A stretch of 64,000 nt of DNA, from positions 610,795 through 674,794 of the forward strand of contig JAOSJK010000012.1 of the NCBI GenBank assembly GCA_027494135.1. The letters run 5' to 3'. Shown here piece after piece: positions 35,009 through 45,497 of this stretch (position 1 is its first letter; every line of letters starts with the position of its first letter). Origin of the DNA: Acidimicrobiia bacterium. GTDB lineage: Bacteria; Actinomycetota; Acidimicrobiia; IMCC26256; PALSA-610. A model generated the notes under the pieces. That model was not told where the DNA came from and ran no database searches. It saw only the letters and a program-made list of their open reading frames with translations. The translations under genes and the position numbers were made by a program.

Positions 35009-36353
35009 GAGCGCTCCCTCGTCGGTGACGCGGCTCGTCCGCTCGGTGCGATTCCGGATCACCCTGGCAGCGACGATCGCCTTCGGTCTCGCCTTCGTAC
35101 TCGTCGCCTTCGGACTGGTGCGGAGCGTGAAGAGCACCGTGGAGGATCGGATCCGCAGCGACGGCAACCACGCCGTGCGCGACGTGGCCGCGCGGTTGGA
35201 GGCAGGCGAGTCCCCCGAGGCACTACGCCTGCCTGCACGCCCGCCGGTGGCGCTCGTCGTCATGGGGCCCGACGGCGAGGTAGTGTTCACGAGCCCGGGC
35301 TACTACGGGGGCGACCTGCCGGCAGGGGATCTGCCCGAACGGGCGACGGTGGTCCGCCAGACGACTTCGTACGGTGAGCGCCTCATCTTCTACAGGCACG
35401 TCGCAGCACCCGGCGGCCGCTACACGGTGGCTGTGGCGAGCCCGCTCGACAGTGTCCGCCGGAGCGTCGACGCCCTCAGCAGCGTGCTGTGGGTCGGGAC
35501 CCCGATGCTCGTCGCTCTCGTAGGAATGCTCGCGTGGGTTCTCGTCGGCCGCGCTCTCCGTCCGGTCGAGGCGATCCGTGCCGAGGTCGACGAGATCACG
35601 CACACGACCATGCACCGGCGCGTGCCGGTACCGGGTTCCGGCGACGAGGTCGCCCGGCTCGCGTCGACGATGAACGACATGCTCGACCGGCTGGAGCGGG
35701 CATCGGACCGGCAACGCCAGTTCGTCTCCGACGCGTCGCACGAGTTGCGCAGCCCGGTCACGACCATACGTACCGACGTCGAGGTCGCCCTCACACATCC
35801 CGAGGGCACCGACTGGTCGCAGGTCGCCGAGCGGGTGCTCGGCGAGGCCGGACGCCTGGGGCACCTGGTCGACGATCTGCTGGAGCTCGCGCGCATCGAC
35901 GAGGGTCGAGCCAGACGCGTCGTCGAGGTCGATCTCGACGAGGTGGTCCTGAGCGAGACGTCGCGGCTCAATGCCGGCGTGACGGTCGTCACCGAAGGCG
36001 TCTCGGCCGGACGGGTCCTGGGCGATGTCCAACAGCTGACACACGCCGTACGTAACATCCTCGACAACGCCGCGCGACACGCGGCGTCCGCCGTCACCGT
36101 GACGCTCGGCCGGTTCGAGGACAGCGTCGTCCTCACGATCGACGACGACGGGCCCGGAGTTCCCCACGAGGACCGCGAGCGCGTCTTCGAGCGGTTCACC
36201 CGCCTCGACGAGGCGCGCGACCGTCGTCGTGGAGGGGCCGGTCTCGGCCTCGCTCTCGTGCGACGCGCGGTCATCTCCCACGGCGGCACGGTCGAGATCT
36301 CAGATTCTCCCTCGGGCGGCGCACGAGTGGTGATACGTCTGCCAGCTGTCTAG
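35001..36353 (+). CDS. Sensor histidine kinase
   Basis: The 450-residue kinase has two transmembrane segments (about residues 20-40 and 163-183) flanking a ~120-residue extracytoplasmic sensor with no recognised fold. A HAMP linker (RALRPVEAIRAEVDEI) follows, then the H-box SDASHELRSPV (His247) and the ATPase domain with NILDNAARHA (N-box), DDDGPGVP (G1) and GGAGLGLALV (G2). It should phosphorylate the response regulator encoded immediately upstream. The start is ATG at 35001, inside the regulator's stop. It converges on the glycosidase gene with a 4-base overlap of stops. Confidence 0.94.
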   Translation: MSESAPSSVTRLVRSVRFRITLAATIAFGLAFVLVAFGLVRSVKSTVEDRIRSDGNHAVRDVAARLEAGESPEALRLPARPPVALVVMGPDGEVVFTSPGYYGGDLPAGDLPERATVVRQTTSYGERLIFYRHVAAPGGRYTVAVASPLDSVRRSVDALSSVLWVGTPMLVALVGMLAWVLVGRALRPVEAIRAEVDEITHTTMHRRVPVPGSGDEVARLASTMNDMLDRLERASDRQRQFVSDASHELRSPVTTIRTDVEVALTHPEGTDWSQVAERVLGEAGRLGHLVDDLLELARIDEGRARRVVEVDLDEVVLSETSRLNAGVTVVTEGVSAGRVLGDVQQLTHAVRNILDNAARHAASAVTVTLGRFEDSVVLTIDDDGPGVPHEDRERVFERFTRLDEARDRRRGGAGLGLALVRRAVISHGGTVEISDSPSGGARVVIRLPAV

Positions 36354-37449
36354 CCAAGCGCGTCCACCGCGGCCTCGAACGCCGCGAGGGCGGGCTTGGG
36401 CGTTCCGTCGAAGTCGACGAGCCCGAAGGTGTGAGCGGCGCTGTTCGGATCCGGTCCCTCGTCGCGGTACGAGAACCACAGCATCGGTCCCGCCCACCGG
36501 AAGCGCGCCCATGCCGCGTACGCCTCGGTCGCGGTGCGCGCCTGGTCCTCAGGGCTCACCGAGCCGGCGCCGCCGGTCGGTGCGCCCATCTCGGTGGCCC
36601 AGATCTCCTTGGCCCCGTCGCCGTACCTCTTCATCAAGGCGTGCACGGCCCGCACCCCTGCAATTCCGTAGCCGTCGGTGGCCTCTCCGGGGAGCGCGGG
36701 ATACGAATACGGGTGAACGGCCACCGCGTCGAACGCGTCTCCCACACCGGCCGCGTAGAGGCGACCCAGGAACTCGGCGTCGCGGACCTGCCTGCCATCT
36801 GCGAGGTCGCTCCCGGGTGCGAGCCCACCCGAGAGCACAACGGCGCCGGCGTCGGCCGAACGCACCGCCTCCGACACGACTGCGAGCAGCACGGCGTATC
36901 GATCCGCATCGGGTCGCGGCTCCCAGAAATCGGAGATGTTCGGCTCGTTCCACACCTCCCAGTGGTCGACCCCGACTCCCGCGAACCGCCCCACCGCGGC
37001 CGCGCCGAACACGGCGAATCGATCCGGGTCGACAGGTGGGTGCTTGTCGGAGGTCCCGGGCGGGCGAGCCCACTCCGGCGTGTATGTGAGCAGACCTACG
37101 ACGGAGAGCCCGCGCGCGAGCGCTTCGCGCACGACGACGTCGATGCGCGACCAGTCCCACGACTCGGGGCCGCCTCGCTGCACGAACGACCAGTCGAAGT
37201 CGACCCTCAGCCACCGCACGCCTGTGGCGGCGATGCCGTCGAGATCGCTCCGAACCCCATCGATCGACCGCCCGACCAGCGCGCTCCCAGAGGCGAAGCC
37301 GGCGAGGTCCGCCCGTGGCTCCGCCGGGACCGCGGATGTCGCGTCGGTGACGAAGGGGGCCTCCGATCGGGGGTGACCGCCGACTCGTTGCCGCCGGTCC
37401 CGCGACCGCTCCCGTCACCGGCCCCGTCACCGGCGCCGCACGAGGCCAC
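36350..37449 (-). CDS. Secreted glycoside hydrolase-type lipoprotein (frameshifted)
   Basis: The main frame (from about 37355 to 36350) encodes a TIM-barrel glycosidase pattern: GVRWLRVDFDWSFVQ, DHWEVWNEPNISDFW (acid/base Glu in WNEPN), VAVHPYSYP and EIWATEMGAP (nucleophile Glu). These fit clan GH-A, for example GH39 or GH5 relatives. Upstream, another frame encodes a lipoprotein signal (RSVAVSLIVASC, lipobox VASC) and a Gly/Asp-rich linker; it joins the main frame at CCCCC-rich DNA near 37350 (DRRPP to EAPFVTDATSAV). No usual start codon is seen ahead of the signal; GTG at 37449 lies within it. The true start may lie further upstream, near 37500. The substrate is unknown. Confidence 0.75.
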
Positions 37450-37669
37450 GATCAGGGATACGGCGACTGAGCGGAGCGCGGCACGTCGATGTCCCGTGCG
37501 GCGACAAGCGGGGAGGATCGCGTGATCGACAGAGAGCAGATTCTCGCAGGGCCGCGCGGTGGCTGTCGGCGCGCTCCTCGGTGACCACGGCGGCCGCCTC
37601 CGGGCGCTTGCGCCGCTTCGTCACCCCGGTACGGCGGGGGGCCACCCGCTGCTCCACAATGTTCCGGCG

Positions 37670-38473
37670 ATGCGTCTCCTCCTTGCCTGGATCCCGGTTC
37701 TCGCGCTAGAGCGAATCGAGCAGGTGAGCCCCATCTCCTACGCCGTCGCGTTCCTCGGCGGAGTGGTCTCGTTCCTCTCCCCCTGCGTGCTGCCGCTCGT
37801 TCCGGGCTACCTCTCCATGGTGACCGGCCTCGACATCAGCACCCTGGAGAAGGACTCGCGCGCCCACATGCGCGGCATCGTCGTCACGACCGGCGTCTTC
37901 GTCGCGGGCTTCGGTTCCGTCTTCGTCCTCCTGGGGCTCTCCGCATCGGCCGTCGGCGGGACACTCCGCGACCACCAGGACACCCTCACGCGAGTCTCCG
38001 GCGCACTCATGCTCGCGATGGCGATCTTCCTGGCCGGGTCGACCTTCCTCCGCCTGCCGTGGCTGTACCAGGAGAAGCGCTTCCACCCTCAGTTCGGGAA
38101 GGCAGGGAAGGCCGCTCCCTTCGTCGCAGGCGCCGCGTTCGCATTCGGGTGGTCGCCCTGCATAGGCCCGGTGCTCGGCTCGATCCTGACCATCGCCGCC
38201 GACTCCGGACAGGCGTGGTCCGGAGCGACGCTCCTCGGCGCCTACACGCTCGGGCTCGGCCTTCCGTTCCTCGCGACCGGACTGGCCCTCGGAAGCCTCG
38301 GCGGCGCTCTCTCGTGGGTGAAGCGTCACTCCCAGACCATCGTGCTCGCCTCGGCCGCGCTGCTGGGGGCCTTCGGTGTGCTGCTCATGCTCGATCAGCT
38401 GAGCGCCCTGACGCGCGAGCTGCAACAGGCGCTCGACGGCACGCCACTGCAGTGGCTGGTCGAGCTCGGCTGA
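37670..38473 (+). CDS. ccdA: Cytochrome c biogenesis / thiol-disulfide transporter CcdA
   Basis: CcdA carries reducing equivalents from cytoplasmic thioredoxin across the membrane to extracytoplasmic thiol proteins. The 267-residue protein has six or more hydrophobic segments. It has the two conserved membrane cysteines in [15 protein letters not shown] (about residue 43) and [15 protein letters not shown] (about 163), the CcdA/DsbD hallmark. ATG at 37670 is chosen because the protein then starts just ahead of the first helix. No ResA or ResB gene is adjacent. It is divergent from the glycosidase lipoprotein. Confidence 0.92.
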   Translation: MRLLLAWIPVLALERIEQVSPISYAVAFLGGVVSFLSPCVLPLVPGYLSMVTGLDISTLEKDSRAHMRGIVVTTGVFVAGFGSVFVLLGLSASAVGGTLRDHQDTLTRVSGALMLAMAIFLAGSTFLRLPWLYQEKRFHPQFGKAGKAAPFVAGAAFAFGWSPCIGPVLGSILTIAADSGQAWSGATLLGAYTLGLGLPFLATGLALGSLGGALSWVKRHSQTIVLASAALLGAFGVLLMLDQLSALTRELQQALDGTPLQWLVELG

Positions 38474-38573
38474 CACCGGACACCCACGGCGTCGCGTCGG
38501 GGGAGAGAAAGAGGCGTCACGGGCCGGTCCGCGAGGTGGGGGGCTCGCGCCGACCCGGACGCCTGAGACGATT

Positions 38574-38604
38574 CTGACCCATTTAGCATCAGTAATCCAG
38601 TGGG
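38574..38604. other. Weak inverted repeat upstream of RNase D
   Basis: GACCCATT and AGTGGGTC flank 15 bases and can form an 8-bp stem with one wobble pair. It may be a weak terminator for ccdA or an operator. No T-tract is present. Confidence 0.35.
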
Positions 38605-38649
38605 TCTCCTATCGCCCATTCCGCGTGGTCGCGGCCCCACCGATCGTGC

Positions 38650-39852
38650 ATGCGTCACGCCGTGCGACCCGGGCGCGCGGTCTCGGCAAGACTGCGCTAT
38701 GTGAGCGAGACGCGCTGGGTCGACGACGTAGACGCCCTGGACGACCTGGTTGCCCAGGTCGCCGCGTGCGATGCCTACGCGCTCGACACCGAGTTCCACA
38801 CCGAACGTACGTACTGGCCGCGCCTGGCGCTCGTGCAGATCGCCTGGCCCGGGGGCATCGCTCTGATCGACCCGCTCGCGGTCGACATCGCCCCTATCGG
38901 GGCCCTGCTGGGTGGCTCGGGGACGATGGTCGCCCACGCCGCCGACCAGGACCTCGCGATCCTCGAGCGCGCGTGCGGGGTCGGGCCGTCGTCGCTCTTC
39001 GACACGCAGGTCGCAGCCGGCTTCTGCGGGCACGGCACGCCCTCGCTCGGCGCCCTGGTCGAGAAGCTCCTGGGGTCCGTCTCGCCAAGGGAGACCGCCT
39101 CGCCGACTGGACCCACCGACCGCTCAGCTCCGGCGAACGCGATTACGCGGCCTCCGACGTCGAGCACCTGCTCGCGCTCCGGGCACGCCTCGTAGAGGAC
39201 CTCGAGTCGGCCGAGCGCCTCGAGTGGGCCGTCGACGAGTGCGAGGAGCGCCGAGTGCGCGACCGCACCCGTCCCGACGCCGAAGCTGCGTGGTGGCGGC
39301 TGAAGGGCTCGCGCCAGCTTCGAGGCAAGTCGCGCGGGGTCGCCCAGCTCGTCACCGCGTGGAGGGGAGCGTACGGCTATGGCCGCCGACCTGCCACCGC
39401 GCTTCGTCCTGCCGGACCTGGCCCTGGCCGGAATCGTCCAGCGGCCTCCCCGCACGCGCGACGAGCTGCAGTCCGTGCGTGGGCTCGACGGCCGTCATCT
39501 CCGCAACGGCGCCGCCGAGAAGATCCTCGCCGCCATCGAGGAGGGCCTCGATCTCGACCCCTCGCTGCTGCATCTCCCCGACGCCGCCCCTATCGACCGG
39601 TCCCTCGGCGCCGCCGTCACCGTGGTCGGCGCATGGTTGTCGCAGCGGGCCGCGGAGCTCGACCTCGATCCGGCTCTGCTCGCCACCCGCTCGGATCTCT
39701 CGCTCCTTCTCTCCGGCGTAGACGGGCGGCTCTCACACGGATGGCGTACCGCTCTGATCGGGGAGCCGATCCGCCGCCTGATGCAGGGCGACGCGGTTCT
39801 CGCCCTCGCCAACGGCGGGCGTCGCCTGATCCTCGAGGATCGTCACCACTAG
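38650..39852 (+). CDS. rnd: Ribonuclease D (two compensating frameshifts)
   Basis: RNase D is a 3'-5' exonuclease that matures tRNA ends. The DEDDy residues are visible: DTEFHTE (about residues 39-45), [13 protein letters not shown] and, in the middle frame, [14 protein letters not shown]-terminal HRDC domain ([25 protein letters not shown]) starts near residue 260, written here as [10 protein letters not shown] and [13 protein letters not shown]. The frame is left at GGGG (39072-39075, one G missing) and regained at GGGG (39364-39367, one G extra), giving a repaired protein of about 400 residues. ATG at 38650 is used; GTG at 38701 (VSETRWVDD) is an equally good start. Confidence 0.9.
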
Positions 39853-39929
39853 TCTGCGCACCGTCGGTGCGCGCCACCCGCGCGTCATCACCGACCGGCG
39901 GACCCAGACGACGATCACGGCGAGGGCAG

Positions 39930-40691
39930 ATGGCCAGGTTCGAAGTAGGCGTGCAACTTCACCCGCAGGCGACGTCAATGGACGATCTGCGCGCCGCCTG
40001 GAGAGCTGCCGATGAGCTCGGAGTCGACAGCATCTGGGTGTGGGACCACTTCTTCCCCCTCTACGGCGATCCGTGTGCACCGCACTTCGAGGCCTACTCC
40101 CTCCTGGCGGCGATGGCCGTCGAGACGAGCAGCGCGCAGATCGGCGCACTCGTGACGTGTAACTCCTACCGCAACCCGCAGCTCCTGGCCGACATGGCGC
40201 GCACGATCGACCACCTGAGCTCCGGTCGGTTCATCCTCGGGATCGGATCGGGTTGGTTCGAGCGCGACTACGCGGAGTACGAGTACGAGTTCGGGACCGC
40301 CGGCAGCCGCCTGAGAGACCTGGAGGCTGCCCTTCCGCAGATCGCCTCACGGCTGAGCCGGCTCACTCCGACACCGGTCGGCCGACTCCCGATCCTCATC
40401 GGTGGGAGCGGCGAGCGGGTCACTCTGCGCCTCGTCGCGGAGCACGCCGACATGTGGAACTCCTTCGGCCCGCCCGAGACGTTCGCAGCCAAGAGCCGGG
40501 TGCTCGACGAGTGGTGCGCCCGCGTCGACCGGGGACCAGCCCAGATCGAACGGACAGTCGCCATCCAACCGGGCGAGGTCGACAACGCCGACGCGTATCT
40601 CGAAGCAGGCGCGACGCACCTCATCGTCATGATCGGCCATCCCTACGATCTCGATCCGGTCGCCCACCTGCTCGACTCCGCCCGCGGCTAG
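39930..40691 (+). CDS. LLM-class F420-dependent oxidoreductase
   Basis: The 253-residue protein has the bacterial luciferase-like fold: [57 protein letters not shown] and [17 protein letters not shown]. The last is typical of F420-dependent rather than FMN-dependent members. The C-terminal part has [24 protein letters not shown]. It probably uses reduced F420, in line with cofC at 5 kb. The start is ATG at 39930 with GAGGG upstream. The substrate is unknown. It converges on the FAD-dependent oxidoreductase gene. Confidence 0.88.
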   Translation: MARFEVGVQLHPQATSMDDLRAAWRAADELGVDSIWVWDHFFPLYGDPCAPHFEAYSLLAAMAVETSSAQIGALVTCNSYRNPQLLADMARTIDHLSSGRFILGIGSGWFERDYAEYEYEFGTAGSRLRDLEAALPQIASRLSRLTPTPVGRLPILIGGSGERVTLRLVAEHADMWNSFGPPETFAAKSRVLDEWCARVDRGPAQIERTVAIQPGEVDNADAYLEAGATHLIVMIGHPYDLDPVAHLLDSARG

Positions 40692-40756
40692 CGGCTCGGA
40701 CGGAGGGCCTCGGACGTGCAGACGCTCGTCGCGTACGCCTTCGACGAGTTGCGGCG

Positions 40757-42166
40757 TCACGAGTCGAAGCCGAGACCCAGCCGATCCAGCAACGAGAGCC
40801 ACGCTCCGCGCCGTCCTTCGCGGCGGTCCGCCCTCGCGATGGCACGACGAGTGAGCGTGATGCCGAGCCACCTGAGCGGTTCCGGCGGAAACGGGAACGG
40901 TCGCGAGCGCACGAAGTCGAGCCGGGCAACATCGGCGGAGGGGTCGTCGAGCAGCGTCAGCGCTACACGAGCCCCGAAGCGGCTGGCAGCGACTCCGAGG
41001 CCGGTGTATCCGACCGAGTAGGCGAGTCTGCCTTCGAGTGCCGTGCCGAACGATGCACAGAAGCGGCTCGTCGTCGCGATCGGCCCGCCCCACTGATGGG
41101 TGAACCGCACGCCCTCGAGTTGGGGGAAGAGGTCGAAGAACTGCTCGGCGAGCAGCGACATCGTGCGCGGCCGCTGGTCGCGCCGTTGCGAGACGCGACC
41201 GCCGTAGTAGTAGACCGCGTCGTAGCCTCCCCACAGGATGCGGTCATCCGCTGTCAGGCGGAAGTAGTGGAACTGGTTCGCCGAGTCCGCCAGGCCCTGC
41301 CGCTTCTTCCATCCGATCGACGCGCGCTGCGCCTCACTGAGCGGCTCGGTGACGAGGACGTAGTCGTAGACGGTCGCTACGGCGCGGCGGATCGGCGCCA
41401 CCAGACCGCGGAACGCGTTGGTAGCCAGAATGACGCCGGCTGCCTCGACGTGTCCCGTGGCCGTGTCGATCCTCACGGCGGAACCTGCACCACTGACCCT
41501 CGTCGCGCGGGCGTTCTCGAAGATCCGCACGCCGAGGGCGTCCGCAGCGCGTCTCAGCCCCAGGGCCAACGCCACCGGATCGACCAGACCGATGTGGCTC
41601 CTCTGCCAGACTCCGCCGAGCAGCCTCGGCGAGTCGACCTCGGCACGCACCTCGTCGCGGTCCAGCAGGACGGCATCCTCGCCGTACCGGGCGCGGAGTG
41701 CGGCGGACTCCGCAAGGCCCGGCACCTGGTAGGCGTCGGTGGCGACGACCAGCTCACCCGTCGCCTCGAACGCGGCGTCGATCCGATAGGCGTCGAGCGC
41801 GGTGAGGATGCCGCGGTAGTTGTCGCGCCCGATGGCGAGGAGGCGTTCGATCTCTCCGGGGAAGTGCTCCAGCCCGTTGGCGAGACCGTGCGTGACCGAC
41901 GCATCGAGGAACCCGCCGTTGCGGCCCGACGCTCCGTGCGCGACGCGATCTCCCTCGAGCACCACGACGTCGCGATCCGGGTCGAGCTCCTTCGCCTGTA
42001 TCGCCGCCCAGAGCCCCGTGTAGCCGCCGCCGACGACGCAGAGGTCGGCGTCGACGCGTCCCGAAGGAGGAGGAGGAGAGGGCTCGGGGAGATCGGAGCG
42101 GTCGAGCCAGAAGACCTTGGGCTCCGCGTCCGCCAGTGCCCGCATGCCGGGGGTGTCGATGGTCAC
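40757..42166 (-). CDS. FAD-dependent amine/D-amino-acid oxidoreductase (DAO family)
   Basis: The 469-residue flavoprotein has the dinucleotide motif DADLCVVGGGYTGLWAAIQA (about residues 39-58) and the second FAD segment VVLEGDRVAHGASGRNGGF, where DAO-family members often attach FAD covalently or bind it tightly. LATNAFRGLV and the C-terminal AYSVGYTGLGVAAS complete the fold. The family oxidises secondary and primary amines (sarcosine, gamma-glutamylputrescine, glycine). SGRNGG suggests a PuuB/OrdL-like member, but this is tentative. It is in one direction with two acyl-CoA dehydrogenases, 20 bp downstream of them. Confidence 0.88.
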   Translation of the reverse strand: MTIDTPGMRALADAEPKVFWLDRSDLPEPSPPPPSGRVDADLCVVGGGYTGLWAAIQAKELDPDRDVVVLEGDRVAHGASGRNGGFLDASVTHGLANGLEHFPGEIERLLAIGRDNYRGILTALDAYRIDAAFEATGELVVATDAYQVPGLAESAALRARYGEDAVLLDRDEVRAEVDSPRLLGGVWQRSHIGLVDPVALALGLRRAADALGVRIFENARATRVSGAGSAVRIDTATGHVEAAGVILATNAFRGLVAPIRRAVATVYDYVLVTEPLSEAQRASIGWKKRQGLADSANQFHYFRLTADDRILWGGYDAVYYYGGRVSQRRDQRPRTMSLLAEQFFDLFPQLEGVRFTHQWGGPIATTSRFCASFGTALEGRLAYSVGYTGLGVAASRFGARVALTLLDDPSADVARLDFVRSRPFPFPPEPLRWLGITLTRRAIARADRREGRRGAWLSLLDRLGLGFDS

Positions 42167-42186
42167 AGTGCTCGGCAGCCGCGCCC

Positions 42187-43305
42187 TCAGACGGGCTCCG
42201 TCGCGAGGATGCGGCCGAGTCGCAGGAGCTGCGGTGTCGCCGCGCCGAGCATCGACTCGATCTGCTTCATCCAGAGGAAGTAGCGGTGAATCGGGTAGTC
42301 GTTGTCGATGCTGACGCCGCCGTGAACGTGCAGCGCAGCGTGGACCACTCTGCTACCACCATCGGCCGCCCAGAACTTCGCCGTGGCGATCTCCGCCGGG
42401 ACTTCCCGGCCCTCGTCGAGGTGCGTCGCCGCCGCCTGCATCGTGAGCTCTATGGCACGGTTGTCGATGAATGCATCAGCGAGACGCTGTCCGACTGCCT
42501 GGAACGAACCGATCGGACGGTCGAACTGGTGCCGCTGCGTCGCGTACTCCGCTGTCAGCCGCAGCGCCTCCGCGCTGACGCCCGACGCAACGGCCGCAAG
42601 TGCGACAGTCGTGCGCGCGACGATCCACCCGAGCATCTGCTCACCTGAGGATTCGTCACTGGCGAGCATCGCTCCGTCGGGCACCGCTACATCGTCGAGC
42701 GTCAGCCTCCACTGCGGCTCCCTGCCGATAGTCTCCTGCCGCTCCCTGGTGAGTCCCGGTGCTCCGGCATCCACGACGAAGACCTGTGTGGCGCCGTCGG
42801 AGACGGCGGGAACCAGCATCGCCTCTGACAGGTGCGCCGCAGGAACTGTGGTCTTCACCCCCGAGATCTTCCATCCGTCTCCTGATCGCGTCGCCTCCGT
42901 CACGGGTCGGTAGGCGTCGCCACCGGGCTCGGTGAGAGCGGCCGTCAGGATCATGTCGCCGGCCACGACACTCGGCAGCAGGGCCCGATGATCCGGAGAG
43001 CCGAACTCGGCCAGCGCCATCGCTGCGGAGGCGAGGCAGGTCACCACCGGCAGAGGGGCGACGCTCCGCCCCACCTCGGTCAGGAGCAGGCAGAGGTCCG
43101 TGAATCCCATGCCGAGGCCACCGTGCTCCTCGGGGAGGGCCACGCCGAGCAGGTTCGCCTTCGCCAGCTCGGCCCACGTATCACGGTCGAACCAGTCGGC
43201 CGACGCGTCGATCTCCTTCAGTCGCGCCGACGTCATCCTGTCGGAGAGGATCCGCCGCGCGAGCGCCTGCAGCTCGAGCTGCTCCTCGCTCAGACCGAAG
43301 TCCAT
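42187..43305 (-). CDS. Acyl-CoA dehydrogenase (second of a pair)
   Basis: The 372-residue protein begins MDFGLSEEQLELQ, the usual N-terminus of the family, with GGGGGGAAG just upstream. An alternative ATG at 43392 overlaps the preceding stop (ATGA) but lacks a ribosome-binding site. Core motifs are weaker than in the 10.2-kb enzyme: LTEPGGDAYRPVTEATR replaces the usual TEPxAGSD, while YATQRHQFDRPIGSFQAVG is standard. The C-terminal HVHGGVSIDNDYPIHRYFLWMKQIE lacks the canonical catalytic Glu context. Such divergent subunits often pair with a second dehydrogenase as a heteromer, as in steroid side-chain degradation. Confidence 0.9.
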   Translation of the reverse strand: MDFGLSEEQLELQALARRILSDRMTSARLKEIDASADWFDRDTWAELAKANLLGVALPEEHGGLGMGFTDLCLLLTEVGRSVAPLPVVTCLASAAMALAEFGSPDHRALLPSVVAGDMILTAALTEPGGDAYRPVTEATRSGDGWKISGVKTTVPAAHLSEAMLVPAVSDGATQVFVVDAGAPGLTRERQETIGREPQWRLTLDDVAVPDGAMLASDESSGEQMLGWIVARTTVALAAVASGVSAEALRLTAEYATQRHQFDRPIGSFQAVGQRLADAFIDNRAIELTMQAAATHLDEGREVPAEIATAKFWAADGGSRVVHAALHVHGGVSIDNDYPIHRYFLWMKQIESMLGAATPQLLRLGRILATEPV

Positions 43306-43388
43306 GTCTTCCCCCCGCGCCACGGCTGCTCGCCGCTCAGCCTCGTATCCGACCGGCAACCGTGCGGATGCCGTATTCGCGGTAGCGC

Positions 43389-44568
43389 TCATCGCGGTGA
43401 GCCCGGCATGTTCAGTCCGAAGATCGCGATCAGGTCACGCTGCATCTCGTTGGTGCCTCCGCCGAACGTGAGGATGTGCATCCGTCGGATCAGCTGGGCG
43501 AGGCTGCCCCCGCCTCACCGAGTCGGGAGAGTCACCCTCGATGTGGGCGAAGGGCTGCACGACTTCCATGAGCAGCCTGAACGCCTCCATGTAGAACTCG
43601 GTGCCGAAGACCTTGATGCTGGAGGCATCGGCCGGGTTGAGTGGCATCCCCTGCGTCGCCTCCCAGGCAACCCGCCAATTCGCCAGCCGCAGGAACTCGA
43701 GCTTCGCGTGAACGCGAGCAAGGTTCACCTGCACCCACTCCTGGTCTACGACGCGCGTGCCATCGGCGAGTGTCGTCTGCTGGGCCCACTCCCTGATGTC
43801 GTCGAGAACCCGCTCGATCACACCCGACGAGCAGAGCGTGACGCGCTCGTGGTTCAGCTGGTTCGTGATGAGACGCCAGCCCCCGTTCTCCTCACCAACC
43901 AGGTTCCTCGCGGGCACGCGCACGTCCTCGTAGTACGTGACGTTCGTGTTCAGGTCACAGAAGTTGTCGATGGGACTGCACTTGAAGCCGGGGGTGTCGG
44001 TCGGGACGATGAAGATCGAGATCCCCTTGTGCTTCTTGACGCTCGGATCTGTGCGCGCGGCGAGCCACACGTAGTCGGCGTCGGTGGCGAGGCTCGTGAA
44101 GACCTTCTGTCCGTTGATGACGTACTCGTCGCCGTCGCGAACTGCCGACGTCGTGAGCGAGGCGAGATCGGTGCCGGCGTCGGTCTCCGTGTAGCCGATA
44201 GCGAAGTTGATCTCGGCGGCGAGGATCTTCGGCAGGTAGAAGTCCTTCTGCTCGGCGCTCCCGAACGCCATGATCGTCGGTGCGACCGTGTTGATAGAGA
44301 GGATCGGCACCGGGGCTCCGGCTCGCATCGACTCGTCGTAGAAGATGAACTGCTCGAGCGGCGTGCGGCCCTGGCCGCCGTACTCCTCGGGCCAGCCGAT
44401 GCCGAGCCAGCCGTCCTCCGCCATCCGCCGGGCTATCGACCGCGCAGCCGGCCCGACGCCCTCCCCCTCGCGAAGCTCAGTCTGGACCTGCGGCGTGAGG
44501 AGCCGCCCGTAGTAGGCCCGCAGCTCATCTCGCAGAGCCTCGTGCTCCTCCGAGTAGCCGACGTACAT
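43389..44568 (-). CDS. Acyl-CoA dehydrogenase (first of a pair, frameshifted)
   Basis: ATG at 44568 (MYVGYSEEHEALRDELRAYY) begins a protein with GYTETDAGTDLASLTTSAVRDGDEYVINGQ-type core (IGYTETDAGTDLASL), KVFTSLATDADYVWLAART and NHERVTLCSSG. The frame is lost at CCCCC (43507-43511, one base extra). The next frame carries the expected ending SLAQLIRRMHILTFGGGTNE, MQRDLIAIFGLNMPGSPR, with a stop at 43389 that overlaps the ATG at 43392. Repaired length is about 393 residues. Adjacent alpha and beta type dehydrogenases suggest a heteromeric enzyme for a bulky acyl-CoA. Confidence 0.92.
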
Positions 44569-44769
44569 GCATCCCCCTGTGGCAGTGTCGATGGCGCCCG
44601 TCCCATCGTGGCGCGCCGGAGCGCACCGTGTCGACTCCTCGCCCGGCGCCGGCCTCGCCGGTCTTCTTTGCCGAACCTTTGCCTTGCGCTGGTGCTGAGG
44701 ATCAGCGCCGTGGTCGATAGTTGATGCAGGCAACCGGTGGGCCGGGTCGACCGACGTACAGGGGGATCG

Positions 44770-45497
44770 ATGCAACGACGAGCAGCGCTGACCGCCGCAG
44801 CCACCACGTCGCTCGCGGCAATCGCCGTGACCACGGGGATCGCCGTGAACCTGGGGATCCTGCGATCTGGCACCGAGGGGGCGGGCGATCTGGCCCTCGC
44901 TGCGGAGAAGTCGCCCGCGGCGACCGTCACCACCGGCCAGAGGGCGGCCCGTATCCCCGGACCATTCTGACCGCTCCGACCCAGCCCGAAGCAGTGACCG
45001 AGTACCTCACCTACTACCAGGACATCCCGGCACCCGCCGCCACGCCCGCCGGGGTCCCCGCCGAGGGTCCGGCGGAGTCCCCCGATCCCGAACCGTCACC
45101 TGCGACCGGGCCGTCCGGCAACGACGAGCCGTCCCACGGCGACGGAGATGAGGACCACGACGGCGACGACAGCGACGGCCTTCCCACCACGGGAGCCCCG
45201 GTCGCGACGAGTCCCACGACCCGGCCTACCGCGCCGCCCACCACACCTGCCCCCTCCTCGGTCATCACATACAACGCGGGAGACGCCGGGACCGTCACCG
45301 CCGACATCCGCGGAGACACCATGTCGATCGTCTCGACCTCCCCAGCGAACGGTTGGACCGCCCGTATCGAGCGGTCGAGTGGCCAGGAGGTGAAGGTCAA
45401 GTTCGACGGTCCTGGTGGCGAGGTCAAGTGGAAGGCCCACGTGGAGAACGGGCGCGTCGACGTTGAGATCGAGTACGAGAACGAGGGCGACGACTGA
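44770..45497 (+). CDS. Secreted protein with acidic Pro/Thr-rich linker (frameshifted)
   Basis: ATG at 44770, behind CAGGGGG, opens a signal-peptide-like N-terminus (ALTAAATTSLAAIAVTTGIAV). Near 44938 a base seems to be missing: the first frame stops at 44970 and the next continues PYPRTILTAPTQPEAVTEYL. A long Pro/Asp/Glu/Thr linker follows, then a C-terminal beta-rich module (AGTVTADIRGDTMSIVSTSP, GGEVKWKAHVENGRVDVEIE). I do not recognise the family. The stop overlaps the next start (ATGA at 45494-45497), so the two envelope proteins are probably made together. Restored length is about 242 residues. Confidence 0.7.

Noticed and set aside
36350-37449. Calling the glycosidase lipoprotein a pseudogene
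   Set aside because: Only one frame change, at a C-rich stretch, with both catalytic Glu motifs intact. The same error type recurs through the window.
40253-42283. A 676-codon open frame on the + strand opposite the FAD oxidoreductase gene
   Set aside because: It is antisense to a gene with clear motifs, is Arg/Pro-rich as expected for the complement of G+C-rich DNA, and has no family pattern. Its only real content is the end of the LLM gene's region.
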